Origin: Ctena decussata
Taxonomy: Eukaryota; Mollusca; Bivalvia; Lucinida; Lucinidae
Assembly: GCA_963989385.1 (NCBI GenBank)
Contig: OZ022509.1
Location: forward strand, 55,347,431-55,411,430
Direction: 5' to 3'
Length of the DNA: 64,000 nucleotides
Part shown: in pieces, positions 44,066 to 55,014 of the stretch
Layout: every line of letters begins with the position of its first letter
How positions within the stretch are numbered: the stretch's first letter is position 1
Position numbers and translations under genes: made by a program
Notes under the pieces: generated by a model
What the model was told of the DNA's origin: nothing
The model's input: the letters and a program-made list of their open reading frames with translations, nothing else
Database searches by the model: none

Positions 44066-44309
44066 CTACTACTTCTCTGCGCCCCCTCCAACTCAAGACC
44101 AGCTCCCTTAGAAAAGAATTTGCTCCCATTCATTGGAGCAAACGCTCTCCCCCATAGAAGACCCACCTGGAAGGGCTATGCCTCCCGAGGAAGCAAAAAT
44201 GAAATCATAAAGGCTGTCTACTTATGTAAAAGTGGCGAAATATATGAAGGTCAACCACAGTTAGTTGCACCTGTAGTAGGAAGAGAAAAATCTGTAAAGA
44301 AAATTTCGT

Positions 44310-44392
44310 CGAGCGCCCCGACCGGGGATCGAACTCACAACTCCAAGATTATAAAGCGAGCACACAACCACTAGGTTAAAAGGTCCGGACCA
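44310..44392 (-). repeat. tRNA-like SINE head
   Basis: On the minus strand it reads ACCTAGTGGTTGTGTGCTCG (A-box region) and GAGTTCGATCCCCGG (B box). The anticodon-stem region is irregular, so it is treated as a SINE rather than a tRNA gene. Confidence 0.6.
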
Positions 44393-44395
44393 GTT

Positions 44396-45250
44396 AGACT
44401 GGTCAATTATACACTCTAAATACCCATATACATACTTACACATCACTCATTGGCCGTACTACTACACTCCTCCATCCTACCAAAGAGCATTTGTATCAAA
44501 TGTTAAGGAAATGAAATAATTATAATCCAGATCTGGTGTTTTTTTTTCACACCTTAACTGTCAAAGTATCTGAATGATAACGATAAGGTTAATGAGAACG
44601 CCCTCAGGGAAAGCTTGTTGGCAAACCCAGATTCTGTGACTTCAAAACTGGGGCCAACACCCAAAGGAAGAATTTGCTCCCTATAGAGCAAATTTCCTCC
44701 CTTCAGAGTGGACCCCCCTCCCCAAACACACACACACACACATAGAAAGGCCACACTGCGAACTTGAGTGCCAATGTAAACATGCAAGAAGACACATAAG
44801 TTGACTCCCCTTTGCAAAAATGGCAGAAACTTGCGCACACAGCTATAGTTGCCTTACTTTATTGCAGCATGGATGTCACACGAGCTGCACTGGTCTCTCA
44901 AGGATGTCACCATTACCATTTTAGCATAAGATACAGTTTGCTAATCCAGGTGAGTGCCCCTCGGACCAATTTTAACCAGAATACAATGACAAGATGATGC
45001 CTGGGGTAGCACTTCACCTCCATCAAAGATCTTCAAGGATCGTAAATAGTGTGTTCGCAGAAAGGCAGTGCCTTAATTTCATATTACTGCTGGCATGATA
45101 CATGTACTGTATTTTGCTATTTCTTTTTAGGGAAAGGCAGTCCATTTTAAATTTAAGCCGTATGTGTGATGTTTTTTCACTGGGGAATGGGCGATGGTAC
45201 TTGTTATAACAAGTGCCGGTACGTCATACTTGTTTGGACAAAAGTAGGTA
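44396..45250. other. Stretch without a recognised gene
   Basis: A short (AC)n tract near 44,726-44,742 and frames without domains. Nothing else could be supported. Confidence 0.4.
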
Positions 45251-45253
45251 GCC

Positions 45254-45525
45254 GGGCCGCGTAGCGCAATCGGTAGGGCACCTGACTCATAAGTCAGAGG
45301 TCTTGGGTTCGATATCCGGTCGGGCCACATACTTTCGTTTCTCCTTCCGCTGATTCAAGAAGGGAAGTTGTCAGTTACTAGCAAAAGTATGTGCACTTTG
45401 TACTGGTTAACCGCTTCGGAGGTCTAAGCCTGCCCAGGAATAGTGTGGTTAGGTTAACTGACCGTCCCGACATGACTAAAGCTGTTTACAGTGGGTGTTA
45501 AACAAATCAATCAATAAATCAAAAG
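45254..45525 (+). repeat. tRNA-Met-derived SINE
   Basis: The head (45,254-45,328) has GTAGCGCAATCGG (A box), a CTGACTCATAAGTCAG anticodon arm with CAT, GGGTTCGATATCC (B box) and a terminal CCACA, but a poorly paired T arm. A body follows with GCTGATTCAAGAAGGGAAGT and GTGGTTAGGTTAACTGACCG, and an A/T-rich tail ending in CAATCAATAAATC. The inverted body recurs at 54,768-54,955. Confidence 0.78.
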
Positions 45526-45526
45526 T

Positions 45527-45680
45527 AGGGCAAGGGCCTACTGTGCTTGCAGTAGGTGCGGGTGGGTGCTGATAGACTATTTTTTCACTTGCTAGCATTT
45601 CTTTTTCCTCCTCCTCCCACACCCCCTCCCTCTTGAAGACGGCCCGATGTAGACTGAAATACTGTGTCTCAAAGGTCGGT
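45527..45680 (-). repeat. Fold-back repeat family, partial copy
   Basis: AGTAGGGCAAGGGCCTACTG and GACGGCCCGATGTAGACTGA mark it as a minus-oriented partial member. It abuts the SINE tail. Confidence 0.78.
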
Positions 45681-45937
45681 AAATAGCAACTGCATGTTAA
45701 TTTTTTTGCGAAAATGTTTTGTATAAAAAATATGATGTAGCGCTGTGTTTATTGCATGCGAAACAATAACGATGGTGTAAACGAGAGTATGTAGAGCCTC
45801 ATGGAAAGTAAGCATCCTCAATATAGTAGATACAGATTCTTTGGGAGACAGATTCTAAATAAGTCAACGACTTACTTCTGTATCCTTTTCATACTGTATG
45901 TATGTATGTTATAAAAAAGATTGCTATATGTATGCAC

Positions 45938-46452
45938 ACATATACTCGAAAAAATATTAAAGGGTCAAACTTTTACCCCCGTGATTTCTGGGACATTTCA
46001 AACATTTGGTAAAATAAATCATTTCCACCTTCCATTTCATTCATTTTACAAGTTTTGTATACTTGAAGTTTGAAAATATAGCCTATATCTTGACCAAGTC
46101 CAGGCTTCAACTCACACTACCCTCAAAATCAGAGTCGTTTGAAGTACATAGGGAATAAATTCACCAAAACTTTCGATTTTGCCATTTCATGATTTTTTTT
46201 TAAAAATTGCTCTATAGTAATCAAGTTTAATCATTTTTAAGGTCGGCAAGCTATAAGAAGTTGAAAACTCATAGCAATTTTGGAAGTTATTCCCGACCAA
46301 ACTGACACACTATCAATTCTCTATGGGAATTCAAACAACTTTCATTTTAGGGGTAGTTTGACTTAAGGCTTGACCTTGGTCAAGATAAAGGCTATAGGTT
46401 CAAGAAATCGCAGGGTAAAAGTTTGACCCTTTAATATTTTTTTGAGTATATG
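45938..46452. mobile_element. Fold-back MITE
   Basis: The outer arms (TATACTCGAAAAAATATTAA, continuing to GGGTCAAACTTTTACCC, and their inverse at 46,400-46,452) are about 50 bp. Symmetry continues inside: TATATCTTGACCAAGTCC at about 46,084 pairs with GACCTTGGTCAAGATAAAGG at about 46,370. The element is close to a full-length palindrome of 515 bp with no coding potential. Confidence 0.82.
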
Positions 46453-46615
46453 TACAGTATACCGAATAAAATATTGTTTAAACCAATATAGAAGATAAAC
46501 CTGTTAAATTTAATTCGCAAAAAAATCACATGAAACAATACGACGGCACCATGATCGATGCTGTAAACGAGAGTGTGTTGAGCTCCATGCCTTAAAGGCA
46601 TGGAAAGTAAATTAA

Positions 46616-46862
46616 AATGTAACTACACTTCAGGAACTGACTGAATCAGATCCAAAACCCTATCCCCAACATCAAAGCGAAAGATTGACAAAGACATCCC
46701 AACAAACAATAAATTACAAGTGATAAGCCGAGTCAGCAGCTCTTTCCCAAATAGGTGGCAACTCAGCTATCTTTACTGAACAAAATAATTTAGACCTACG
46801 GAAGGGTTACAACAGACTATGCAAATTATACGAAAAACATTTCACAACTATTTTTTACCTTT
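46616..46862 (+). repeat. Dispersed repeat C, interrupted copy (left part)
   Basis: Matches 19,515-19,940 without the SINE. It continues after the nested insertion at 49,633-49,705 (TTATTATAGAATGGTTGAAA; compare 19,946). Confidence 0.82.
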
Positions 46863-46870
46863 TGTCTTTT

Positions 46871-49633
46871 TCACCCGAGTCAGCGGCTCCGGGGGAGCTT
46901 ATAGGATGGTAAGGCTCCGTCGTCCGTCCGTCCACAATTTCAAACGACTTCTCCTCTGATACCGCTGGGCCGATTGTAAACAAATTTCATATAGAGCCTC
47001 CTGGGACCTTACGAACGAAAAGTTGTTCAAACATGACCAACATGGCCGCCACACTCATATATGGTAAAAACCTTTAAAAATCTTCTTCTCCAGAACCAAT
47101 TGACCAATGGCCTTGAGACTTGGTATGTAGCATTGGGTACTTGAGTACTATCAAGAGTGTTCAAATTATGACCCATTTTTGACCTTGACCTTTTACGGCA
47201 AGGCCAAATATGGAAAAATGCTAGAACGTAAGATTTCATGGAAAGGTTTCAAGATTTTGGCCTAAAAATTGGTATATTCAGTTGTCTTAATGAGGTCATG
47301 AAGAATTATGAGTACAAGAGGTCAAGGACATTTCTTGACGTTTGATCCATATGTCATATTTTGACATTTTCAAACATTTTCTCAAAAGCCAAAGGGCCAG
47401 TTGTAAACACATTTCATATAGAGCCTCCAGGGGTTGATTGAATAAAAATTTGTTCAAACGGTCAAGGTCACATGACCAACATGGCCGCCATTACCACTTA
47501 TGGTATAAATCTTTAATATTTTTCTTCTCCAGGACCAATACACCTATGGCCTTGAAACTGGGTTAGTAGCATGGAGTACTAGAATACCACCAAGACTGTT
47601 CAAATGATGACCTTGGGTTTACCTTGACTTTTTTCGCAGCATGATCAAATATGGGAACCAGAGGGCCAATGGCCCTATATCGCTCACCTGAGCACTGGGG
47701 TTATGTTGGAAAAACTAAGTTGTCACAGCAACAAAACAACATCAACAACAGCAATAAAACACACCATTTATGTAGAGGATACTATCACAAACATTTATGC
47801 AAAAAATGAGCTTTATACCCCCTTAATGGCTTCTGACAAAATGAAAAAATAAAAAATTTGGCCGTTCAGTTGCAATGGCAACCAATCAAAATCAGGTCTT
47901 TTGGTAAAATTCATATGGCTGATAGAGGGCTACTCTAGGTACATTTCTGTAAAGCGTTTGTAAAAATATCTGCAGTAACACAGAAATAAATACCAGATGT
48001 CCACTTTCCCCATTGTAAGTCTATGGAAACTTGAAGTTGCCATGCAACCAGTTCACATGGGCAATGATAATATGAAACATACTTTAGGTAAAGGCTAATG
48101 TTATTAATATGTATGCAAAGTATTAGCTTCATTCTCCTCGTGGCTTCACTTTTCCCATTATAAAATACAATGGAAACTATAAGCTGCCATAGCAACCAAA
48201 GTTCTTATGGGATTGGAAGAAAAACAAAATTCAAGTAGAGGCTTCTGTCATCAACATGTTTGCACAATATCAGCTTCATCCCCCATATGGCTTCTGAGCA
48301 GAAGATTTTTCTCATTTTTTCTTTCTTTTTTTTTCGAAAATTTACCCTATGTTTTGCCATGGCAACCAATCAAATGCAGCGATTTGGAGAATATTCATAT
48401 GGAACAAAGAGGACTATTCAAGAAACGTTTCTGTAAAAAGAAAATCTAAATAAATGCAGTGAGGCAGCAAAAATTGCCAATTTCCATTTTCCCCTTTATA
48501 AGTCAATGGAAAGTCTTAGTTGCCATAGCATTCAAACTGCTGGAGTAATTGTCATGAAAAATAGTAATTCTATAGAGGCTAGTACTAAGGTTCTTTCTGT
48601 AAAGTTTGAGCTTTATTGGCCAAACAGTTTCTGCGGAGATGATTTTTTAATATTTTTCTATTTTTACCTATTCGGTTGCAATGGCAACCAGCCAAATTCC
48701 GCAATTTGCATAAATTTAACAAGGCTTGTTAAAGACTACTCAAGGTACATTTCTATGAAAGTTTTGTCAAAATATCTGCAGTGGCATAGCAATAAATGCA
48801 AATTTTCTATTTTGCCATTTTAGGTCAACGGTAACTTTAAGTTCCCATAGCAACCAAATTACTAGAGCAATTGCAAAGAAAAACAGTACTTTTATAGAAG
48901 CTAGTACTAAGATTCTTTCTGTGAAGTTTGAGCTTTATTGGTTGCATTTTCTGAGGAGATGATTTTTTAACATATTTTTCTATTTTTAACCTTTCGGTTG
49001 CCATGGCAACCAGCCAAATTGCGCAATCTACATAAATTTCATGTGGTTGATAGCGGACTACTGAAGGAACATTTCTGTAAAAGTTTTGTCAAAATATCTG
49101 CAGTGACATAGCAAAAAATGCAAATTTTCAATTTTCCCCATACAAGTCAATGGAACATTTAAGTTGCCATAGCAACCAAAGTTCTGAGGCGATTTGGATA
49201 AAAAACAGCATTATTGGTTCCCCCTGCCTATAAATGCTATATATGAAATTTGGTAACAATGGGCCTTGTAGTTTCAGAGGAGATATCGTTTGAAAATGTT
49301 GACGGACGACGGATGCCTGCCTATACTATAAGCTCACCTGTGAGCCTTCGGCTCAGGTGAGCTAAAAAAGCTAGAACCTCACCTGTGAGCCTTCGGCTCA
49401 GGTGAGCGAAAAAAGCTAGAACAAGATTTCATGGAAAGTTTTGAAGATTTTGACCTTAAAATGGTATATATGGTTGTCTTAATGAGTACATGAAGATTTA
49501 GGAGTACATGTGGTCATGGTCATTTTTTGACTTTTGACCCAAGACTCATATTTTGACAATTTCAGACATGATAAGAAAAAGCCACATTGCCAATTGCTCA
49601 GGTGAGCGATTCAGGGCCTCATGGCCCTCTTGT
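46871..49633. repeat. Nested hairpin-ended repeats (outer element interrupted by family A)
   Basis: The outer element starts CACCCGAGTCAGCGGCTCCG, has GTCCGTCCGTCC and internal units unlike family A (TGACCAACATGGCCGCC, TTGACCTTGACC), and ends at GCTCAGGTGAGCGATTCAGG and GGCCCTCTTG. Inside it, 47,655-49,368 is a minus-strand family A copy. Two adjacent terminal hairpins (49,333-49,362 and 49,378-49,407) mark the nested junction. Removing the whole restores repeat C. The outer element is a related but distinct subfamily. Confidence 0.8.
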
Positions 49634-49724
49634 TTATTATAGAATGGTTGAAATGAGAACACAATAAATTAAACAGCACCGAACATAAAACAAATGCAAC
49701 CGCAACGAAAGTACCGCCTTGGGA

Positions 49725-49800
49725 CGGTCAGTAATAACTACTGGGGGGGGGGGGTGTTAAACCGCTTTTACTGGGCCCAAACCTTCACCCTCACCCTCCG
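49725..49800. repeat. Short dispersed segment with a G11 run
   Basis: The inverted match of 11,325-11,400 (GGACGGTCAGTAAT, TTTACTGGGCCCAAACC). It contains an uninterrupted G run at about 49,743-49,754. Confidence 0.65.
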
Positions 49801-49959
49801 CCGCGGTGCACACAATTAGTTGGTAAGTCGGTTCGTATGGAGGTCCCCTAACTCATCAGAGAGTCATCAAATCAAGAAAAGACTGTGATGAAGCAAGGAT
49901 GAGGACTCGACAGCCGAAACGTGTTCAGACACCTGGAGATCCCTGGGGCATCAGCATCT

Positions 49960-50415
49960 TCAATATAGTAGATAAAATTAAACGTATAAAATTTTATTCG
50001 CAAAACATTCTCATTTTACCCCCATAACCTAAATCTTCTTTTCGACATCTACAGTTAGGTATCCAAGAATTTCATCGAAAGTATGTCCTGGTTCCAGCAG
50101 ACAAGGCCGCAAACAACGTTGTTGTTGTTTGACGGCAACATGTGTGAAGCATTAACATACCTTTTAGGTAATATATACACTAGATTTGGTACTAAGTTAT
50201 ACAGACAAATTGGTGGTATTCCGATGGGTACTAATTGTGCTCCACTTGTAGCGGATTTGTTTTTATTTTGCCATGAAAGAGATTTCATGGCTTCTCTTTC
50301 TAATGATAAACAATCTGAAAATATTGGAGGGTTTAACTCTACATCTAGATATCGAGATGATCTTTTAAATATTGACAATCCTTACTTTGAAGGCATGGTG
50401 AATCAAAGGAGTAGG
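49960..50415 (+). pseudogene. Penelope-like reverse-transcriptase fragment
   Basis: The frame encodes LYRQIGGIPMGTNCAPLVAD, a typical reverse-transcriptase palm segment (GIPMGTN), then FLFCHERDF, and the catalytic block as YRDDLLNIDNPYFEGMV. The expected YLDD/YxDD is present, with Arg in the variable place. Upstream, residues matching the VxAxKA..N.VV region are broken by a stop. Sequences of this type occur in Penelope-like elements of molluscs. The fragment covers only the central reverse transcriptase and ends in a short repeat (GGCCCTGTAAAA twice). Confidence 0.68.
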
Positions 50416-50661
50416 TTCACGAAGGCTGAAAATCGGCCCTGTAAAAACGGCCCTGTAAAATCGTTAAATTTCCAACATATCAAATTAGTGATTTTTTGTT
50501 ACTTTTTATATGGTCAAAAACAGAATTTTCATAAACCATATGATTTTTTGACTCTATGGCCTTTCTCAAACTTGTCCGAGGGGCATAAAGTACACAGAAT
50601 GAACACACTCACACACACACGAAAGTTAAGATCAAAATAGACAAGTATTATAAATCAGAGT

Positions 50662-50782
50662 GACGACACAACAACAAAGTGCCATGTGCACCCAGTGCAG
50701 CCTCAGAGCGAATTGGGTGGATGCCCAGTTCGATCTGAGTCTGCGCCGGATGCACATGGCACTTTGTTGGTTTTGTCGTGTC
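50662..50782. repeat. Inverted repeat around a 60-bp centre
   Basis: ACAACAAAGTGCCATGTGCA at 50,671-50,690 is mirrored by TGCACATGGCACTTTGTTGG at 50,751-50,770, with extension into GACGACACA/TGTCGTGTC. It could be a small fold-back element or a stable hairpin. Confidence 0.75.
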
Positions 50783-50921
50783 ATGGCTCATATTCACGAT
50801 AGAGTTCACACTAATACAAATTGGAGATGACTATGCAGATGACATATGTCGTGTCATGGCTCATATTCATGATAAGAGTTCACTATAATACAAATTGGAG
50901 ATGACTATGCAGATGACATAT
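50775..50921 (+). repeat. 73-bp tandem duplication
   Basis: GTCGTGTCATGGCTCATATT begins at 50,775 and again at 50,848, with the following about 70 bp nearly identical (GGAGATGACTATGCAGATGA in both). Confidence 0.88.
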
Positions 50922-51221
50922 GATTGAATGTCGAATGATTTGTCCATAGAAATCGAGTTCGCGTCTTCGTCTTGCAGGGTAGCGTCTTTCTGGTGTTTGT
51001 CTAATTCTTTGGAAAGCTTTAACAACAGCTTTAAATGTTTTGGAGTTGAACATTTTTTGTTACAAGACTTGTAAGAACTTTAAACATTTGAGATTTGATG
51101 AATTTTTGAAACAGAATTCGTTGCAGACATTCTCTAATGAAATTTACAAAGTGTCAAAATGTAGTAATTGCTGTTAGTAGGAATGTGATGATAAATATGG
51201 CAATACCTGAAATTTTTTTAT

Positions 51222-51431
51222 TTAATCCACTTTGTAAGCAGGTTTAACAAACGCATGTGGAACAGAACTACTCTGTGGTGTCAGCTCAAACAGAGTATCC
51301 ACTGACACATTGAATGCTATATTAGCGATGTCTTCATGATAACGGGTCTCTTGTTGTCTTCTACATTTGATGATTATAATGAGAATGATGAAAATGACGA
51401 TGATTACTACTACTGGAATTGTGATCTTCAT
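51222..51431 (-). CDS. Transmembrane and cytoplasmic-tail exon
   Basis: A span rich in Ile/Val (TIPVVVIIVIFIILIIIIKC), a basic RRQQETR and a short polar tail ending AYKVD. The organisation matches the other minus-strand membrane exons at 31,446, 31,890 and 55,480. It would be the last coding exon of a further paralog. The stalk exon that would precede it was not identified. Confidence 0.5.
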   Translation of the reverse strand: MKITIPVVVIIVIFIILIIIIKCRRQQETRYHEDIANIAFNVSVDTLFELTPQSSSVPHAFVKPAYKVD

Positions 51432-52355
51432 GATGGCTAAAAGAAACTAATAAAAATGCTAATCAGTTTACGAATCATGATTTTGACAACACTTATATGA
51501 GCTGAGCAAAAAAACCACAAATAATAAGTCTTAAAACCTAATTAAAAAAAATGATTTTAAGTACCTATATAACGTGTATTTACCGATCTGCCCTTATTTA
51601 TCATTATCGGTCTAACACCTTAACCCAGGTACAAGTTACGTGCATAACCCCTGTTACATATGACATATAAGCTCAGTCTGATTATGTCAGGACAATGATC
51701 AGGAAAAGGCAGCTTGTGCAAGACTGCGCAATATGCTCATCTGATCCTTGGCTATAAGCAGGTTGACACTATGTCTCCATCGCCTCCTCATCGTCCGGAG
51801 ACTAAGCCCGAAGCCTAGGGGGAGTCTCCGGCCGAGAGGGGACCATAGATGTCACCGCTTTAGTAAGCTAGAAAAGGCTAGTTTGAAATAACTTAGTCTT
51901 TTTTTCAGGGGGAAAAGTCTATGTAAAAATGGCATAGGAGATGTCGTAAGAGGCTTGACAGTAATATGCGTCTGCTATGAGTCTCTTGGCCCTGTATCTC
52001 AAGACCTCACTATACCAGATGCATAACTCTATAGCGTCATTTGATGGCGTGAGTTGCTGTGGCATACTCTTGTTCATTCGGTTCAATTTCTGAGGTTTTA
52101 CAGTAATATGCGTCTGCTATGAGTCATTTGGCCCTGTATCTCAGGCCTCACTATACCAGAAGCATAACTCTATAGCGTCAGTACCTTTTCCGAAGATTAT
52201 GATTCTTGGCTAAAAGCATGATGCATGTTTGTGACTGCATGTAGCTGCCATGCATCTTAATCCATGACGGTTTAAAATTGGTTGAATATAATGTAGAGGA
52301 AACAAATAATTTTAAAAACTGATAAGCCAACACTCAATTACTTTTACAATTTTAA
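51432..52355. repeat. Stretch without a gene; contains a 141-bp tandem duplication
   Basis: ACAGTAATATGCGTCTGCTA starts at about 51,958 and again at about 52,099, each followed by ATAACTCTATAGCGTCA. A GC-richer patch (CGTCCGGAGACTAAGC..GGAGTCTCCGG) at about 51,792-51,831 can form a hairpin. No gene was seen. Confidence 0.7.
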
Positions 52356-52358
52356 TTA

Positions 52359-53590
52359 TCACAAGAATGTAAACAGATCATCAAAAAGATTTCTGTTGTC
52401 TGTGGTTATTGTAAAGCTAGGTTCTGTAACCGTTCCTGATCCTGCACGAAGTGAAATTGCAGTGTTAACCTCTAACGGCTGCCAATAAGTTTCCATTGTG
52501 GCGCCGCTAGATTCCGGCTTTGTATTGGTTACAACTGAACCTAAATCTAATGAAACCTGCAAACCATTATCATAAAAACAACTGGATAATATAGTGTTAT
52601 CCCCCAATCGTTCTTTGGGTGGCAATGCAGTTTCTAAAACTGGTGATTACCCTGCCGTTGATGTAGAGCACACTCTTTTCCACCTTCTATCTTCGTGTAC
52701 AAGTTTCATTCTTTCTACTTTGGCTCTTTTGATTAGCGGCTCCATCTCAGAAATATCGTCAATCCTCTTTCTTTTTCTACAAGACCCCTATAAGACAAAA
52801 AAATAAGACTAAGTAAATGACCTTAAAAACGCACGTGGTTTACAATGAAATATGACACCCACAGGCACAATTTTACTCGCTAGAGTAGAACCATTAACAG
52901 CGATATGATCAAACGATTAAGAAAGGTTAGATATTAGAGACGTTAACCACTCAAATGTGAACAATAAAAGAATTGGATAAGCATACAAATCTATATTACC
53001 AAAGTGATTAATACAAAATAATGTAAAGATGACATCAAATAGGTTATAGAAAATGACAGCACCCGTATTTCAATAAAAACATGAGAATTCCCGTAATGTA
53101 TCATGATATTGGGGCGTGTGTATTGAGATGAATAATCATTTTAAATATATCAAACATATCAAATATAATTAAATCACATACATCTTTCCACCATGCAAAC
53201 GCAACACTGACCTCCTACTGACGTTAGTATGATGTCATCTTAATACTTAGATGTATTGTTTGTGATTAGAAACGGTTAGGAAAATGTTATAAGCAAACTT
53301 TACTTACATTGATACCTAAGACAGGCATGATGATTGGTGGTTCCATCAGTCTCTCCTTTTGTCGCATTAACTCATCTTTTATGCTCCATAATTCTTCCAA
53401 AGTCTCAAAGTTGATGTCTACATTTTTATTCTTTCTTAGATCCATAATGTTCATACGAGTGACAGAAAGGGAGACTTGATATCTACCCTTATCGATGTAA
53501 GATCTAACTTTTTCCAACCTTCCCCTTGAATGATTGAATGCATAAAAAATTTGGCCATTTTGAACAATGTAACTTACAAATGAGTAAGAA
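52359..53590 (-). pseudogene. PC4-like gene, copy 3, on the minus strand
   Basis: Exon 1 (open from about 53,590, ending at 53,308 with GTAAGT) encodes IVQNGQIFYAFNHSRGRLEK, YQVSLSVTR and NVDINFETLEELWSIKDEL: a β-rich part followed by a helix, as in PC4-like domains. Exon 2 (from 52,787 after TCTTATAG) is basic (CRKRKRIDDISEMEPLIKRA), then reaches a TAA at about 52,648. The same frame continues to 52,359 (SFTITTDNRNLFDDLFTFL). Either a splice donor (CAGG/GTAATC) precedes the stop or the gene is broken. The basic stretch could be a nuclear signal. PC4 assignment is tentative. Confidence 0.45.
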
Positions 53591-53596
53591 AGAGCG

Positions 53597-53632
<36 letters not shown>

Positions 53633-53649
53633 GTTGAGAAATGAAGAAG

Positions 53650-53735
53650 TACCCACTGGGACTCGAACCCACGCCGACTACGACAACTCCGCCTAGCGAT
53701 TCAGAGACATGAGCTTAACCGATTGCGCCACCCCA
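53650..53735 (-). repeat. tRNA-like SINE head with a long variable region
   Basis: The minus strand reads GGTGGCGCAATCGGTTAAGC (A box), then TGGGTTCGAGTCCCAGTGGG (B box and T arm), with a long variable section as in class II (Ser/Leu) tRNAs. The flanking AGTTGAGAAATGAAGAAGTA appears again at 53,951. A genuine tRNA-Ser-like gene is not excluded, but acceptor pairing is poor. Confidence 0.55.
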
Positions 53736-53751
53736 AAAAAAGAGTTTCATG

Positions 53752-54125
53752 GAACAATGTTAAGCTTTATTTCTCTGAATGACCCATCGGATAGGGCTAT
53801 TTTATTCAGTTGTGCTACACAATCCGGTATATACATGCGATACAGAAGCTTGGAAATATTATATGATTAAATTTAAGATTTAACAAACTTCAACAGATAT
53901 TCCGGCCCAGGATCATTTTACTGATGCAAGTGCATCCGAAAAAATTGTATAGTTGAGAAATGAAGAAGTACCCACTGGGAGTTAAGCTTTATTTCTCTGA
54001 ATGACCCATCGGATAGGGCTATTTTATTCAGTTGTGCTAACACAATCAGGTATATACATGGAATATCTGGATCATGCGATACAGAAGCTTGGAAATATTA
54101 TACGATTAAATTTAATATTTAACAA
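53752..54125 (+). repeat. Local duplication of about 140 bp
   Basis: GTTAAGCTTTATTTCTCTGA begins at about 53,759 and 53,981. Both copies include CATCGGATAGGGCTATTTTA and end in TTTAACAAAC. The second copy has a small insertion (GAATATCTGGAT). Confidence 0.88.
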
Positions 54126-54767
54126 ACGCAGGTGACTGTGGGCTAAGTTCTATGGCCAGGTCTTTGAATTTGATATTTCTTATGATTTTTCATCGACTCA
54201 AAATAATCAGAATAATACTTATGATGATTAATACACAAATGCCCTATGAGACACCAGTACCAGTCACTGAAAAACAAAAGACCAGGCATGTAACCCTATC
54301 ATATTTATTCAGCTATAAGACAGGATTTCTTTCTCCAAATGTACCCCAAATGTGTAAATCAGCTGTAATTCAGATTTTTTCATCCAAAAGAATCTCAACA
54401 ACCTAGATCCTTCTTATAAGACAGATTGAGATTTGTGAGATTGTTTTAAAGGGAAAACTCCTGTCTTATAACCGAATTTCTGTCTTATAACACAGCAAAA
54501 TTAGTTTTAGCAAACAATGTAGACTCAGATGAGATGAGATGTCTCTAGCAATAGATTGATTAGTGTCTGCATTACCATTTTAGTATGGGAGTAAAATCAA
54601 CTTACCCATTATTCAAATTTTAGGATAATTACATGAATAAGTTATTTTCATATAATTATAGTAGTTGATAAATTTCCTAATAATAGAGTAATCTGAAAGA
54701 TGAAAGCACATTGTCATTGTTTTCAAGATACTACCGACTTACTGAAAGAGCTACAAGAAAGAAAGAT
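54126..54767. other. Stretch without a recognised gene
   Basis: AT-rich; CTGTCTTATAACCGAATTTC and similar words recur at about 54,300-54,490. No domain, terminal repeat or RNA was identified. Confidence 0.4.
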
Positions 54768-54955
54768 TGATTGATTTGTTGCTTAACGTCGACAGTAAAC
54801 AGCTATGCTCATGTCGAGACTGTCAGTTAACCTAACCACACTAGTCCTGGGCAGGCTTAGACCTCCTAAGCGGTTAACCAGTACTAAGTGCACATACTTT
54901 CGCCAGTAACTGACAACTGCCCTTCATGAATCAGCGGAAGGAGAAACGAAAGTAA
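54768..54955 (-). repeat. tRNA-Met-derived SINE, 5'-truncated
   Basis: The reverse complement of the body at 45,330-45,525 (GTTAACCTAACCACACTAGT, AAGTGCACATACTTTCGCCA). It lacks the tRNA head. Confidence 0.8.
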
Positions 54956-55014
54956 GAAAGAAAGAAAAAAATAATAATAAAAAAACAACATAAAAAGCAG
55001 ATTTTGTTTTTCAT

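Noticed and set aside
45254..45328. Functional tRNA-Met gene
   Set aside because: Anticodon arm is good, but the T arm pairs poorly and the sequence continues into a SINE body found again at 54,768.
53650..53735. tRNA-Ser gene
   Set aside because: B box is good, but acceptor pairing is weak and flanks are repeated locally. A SINE is more likely, though a gene is not fully excluded.
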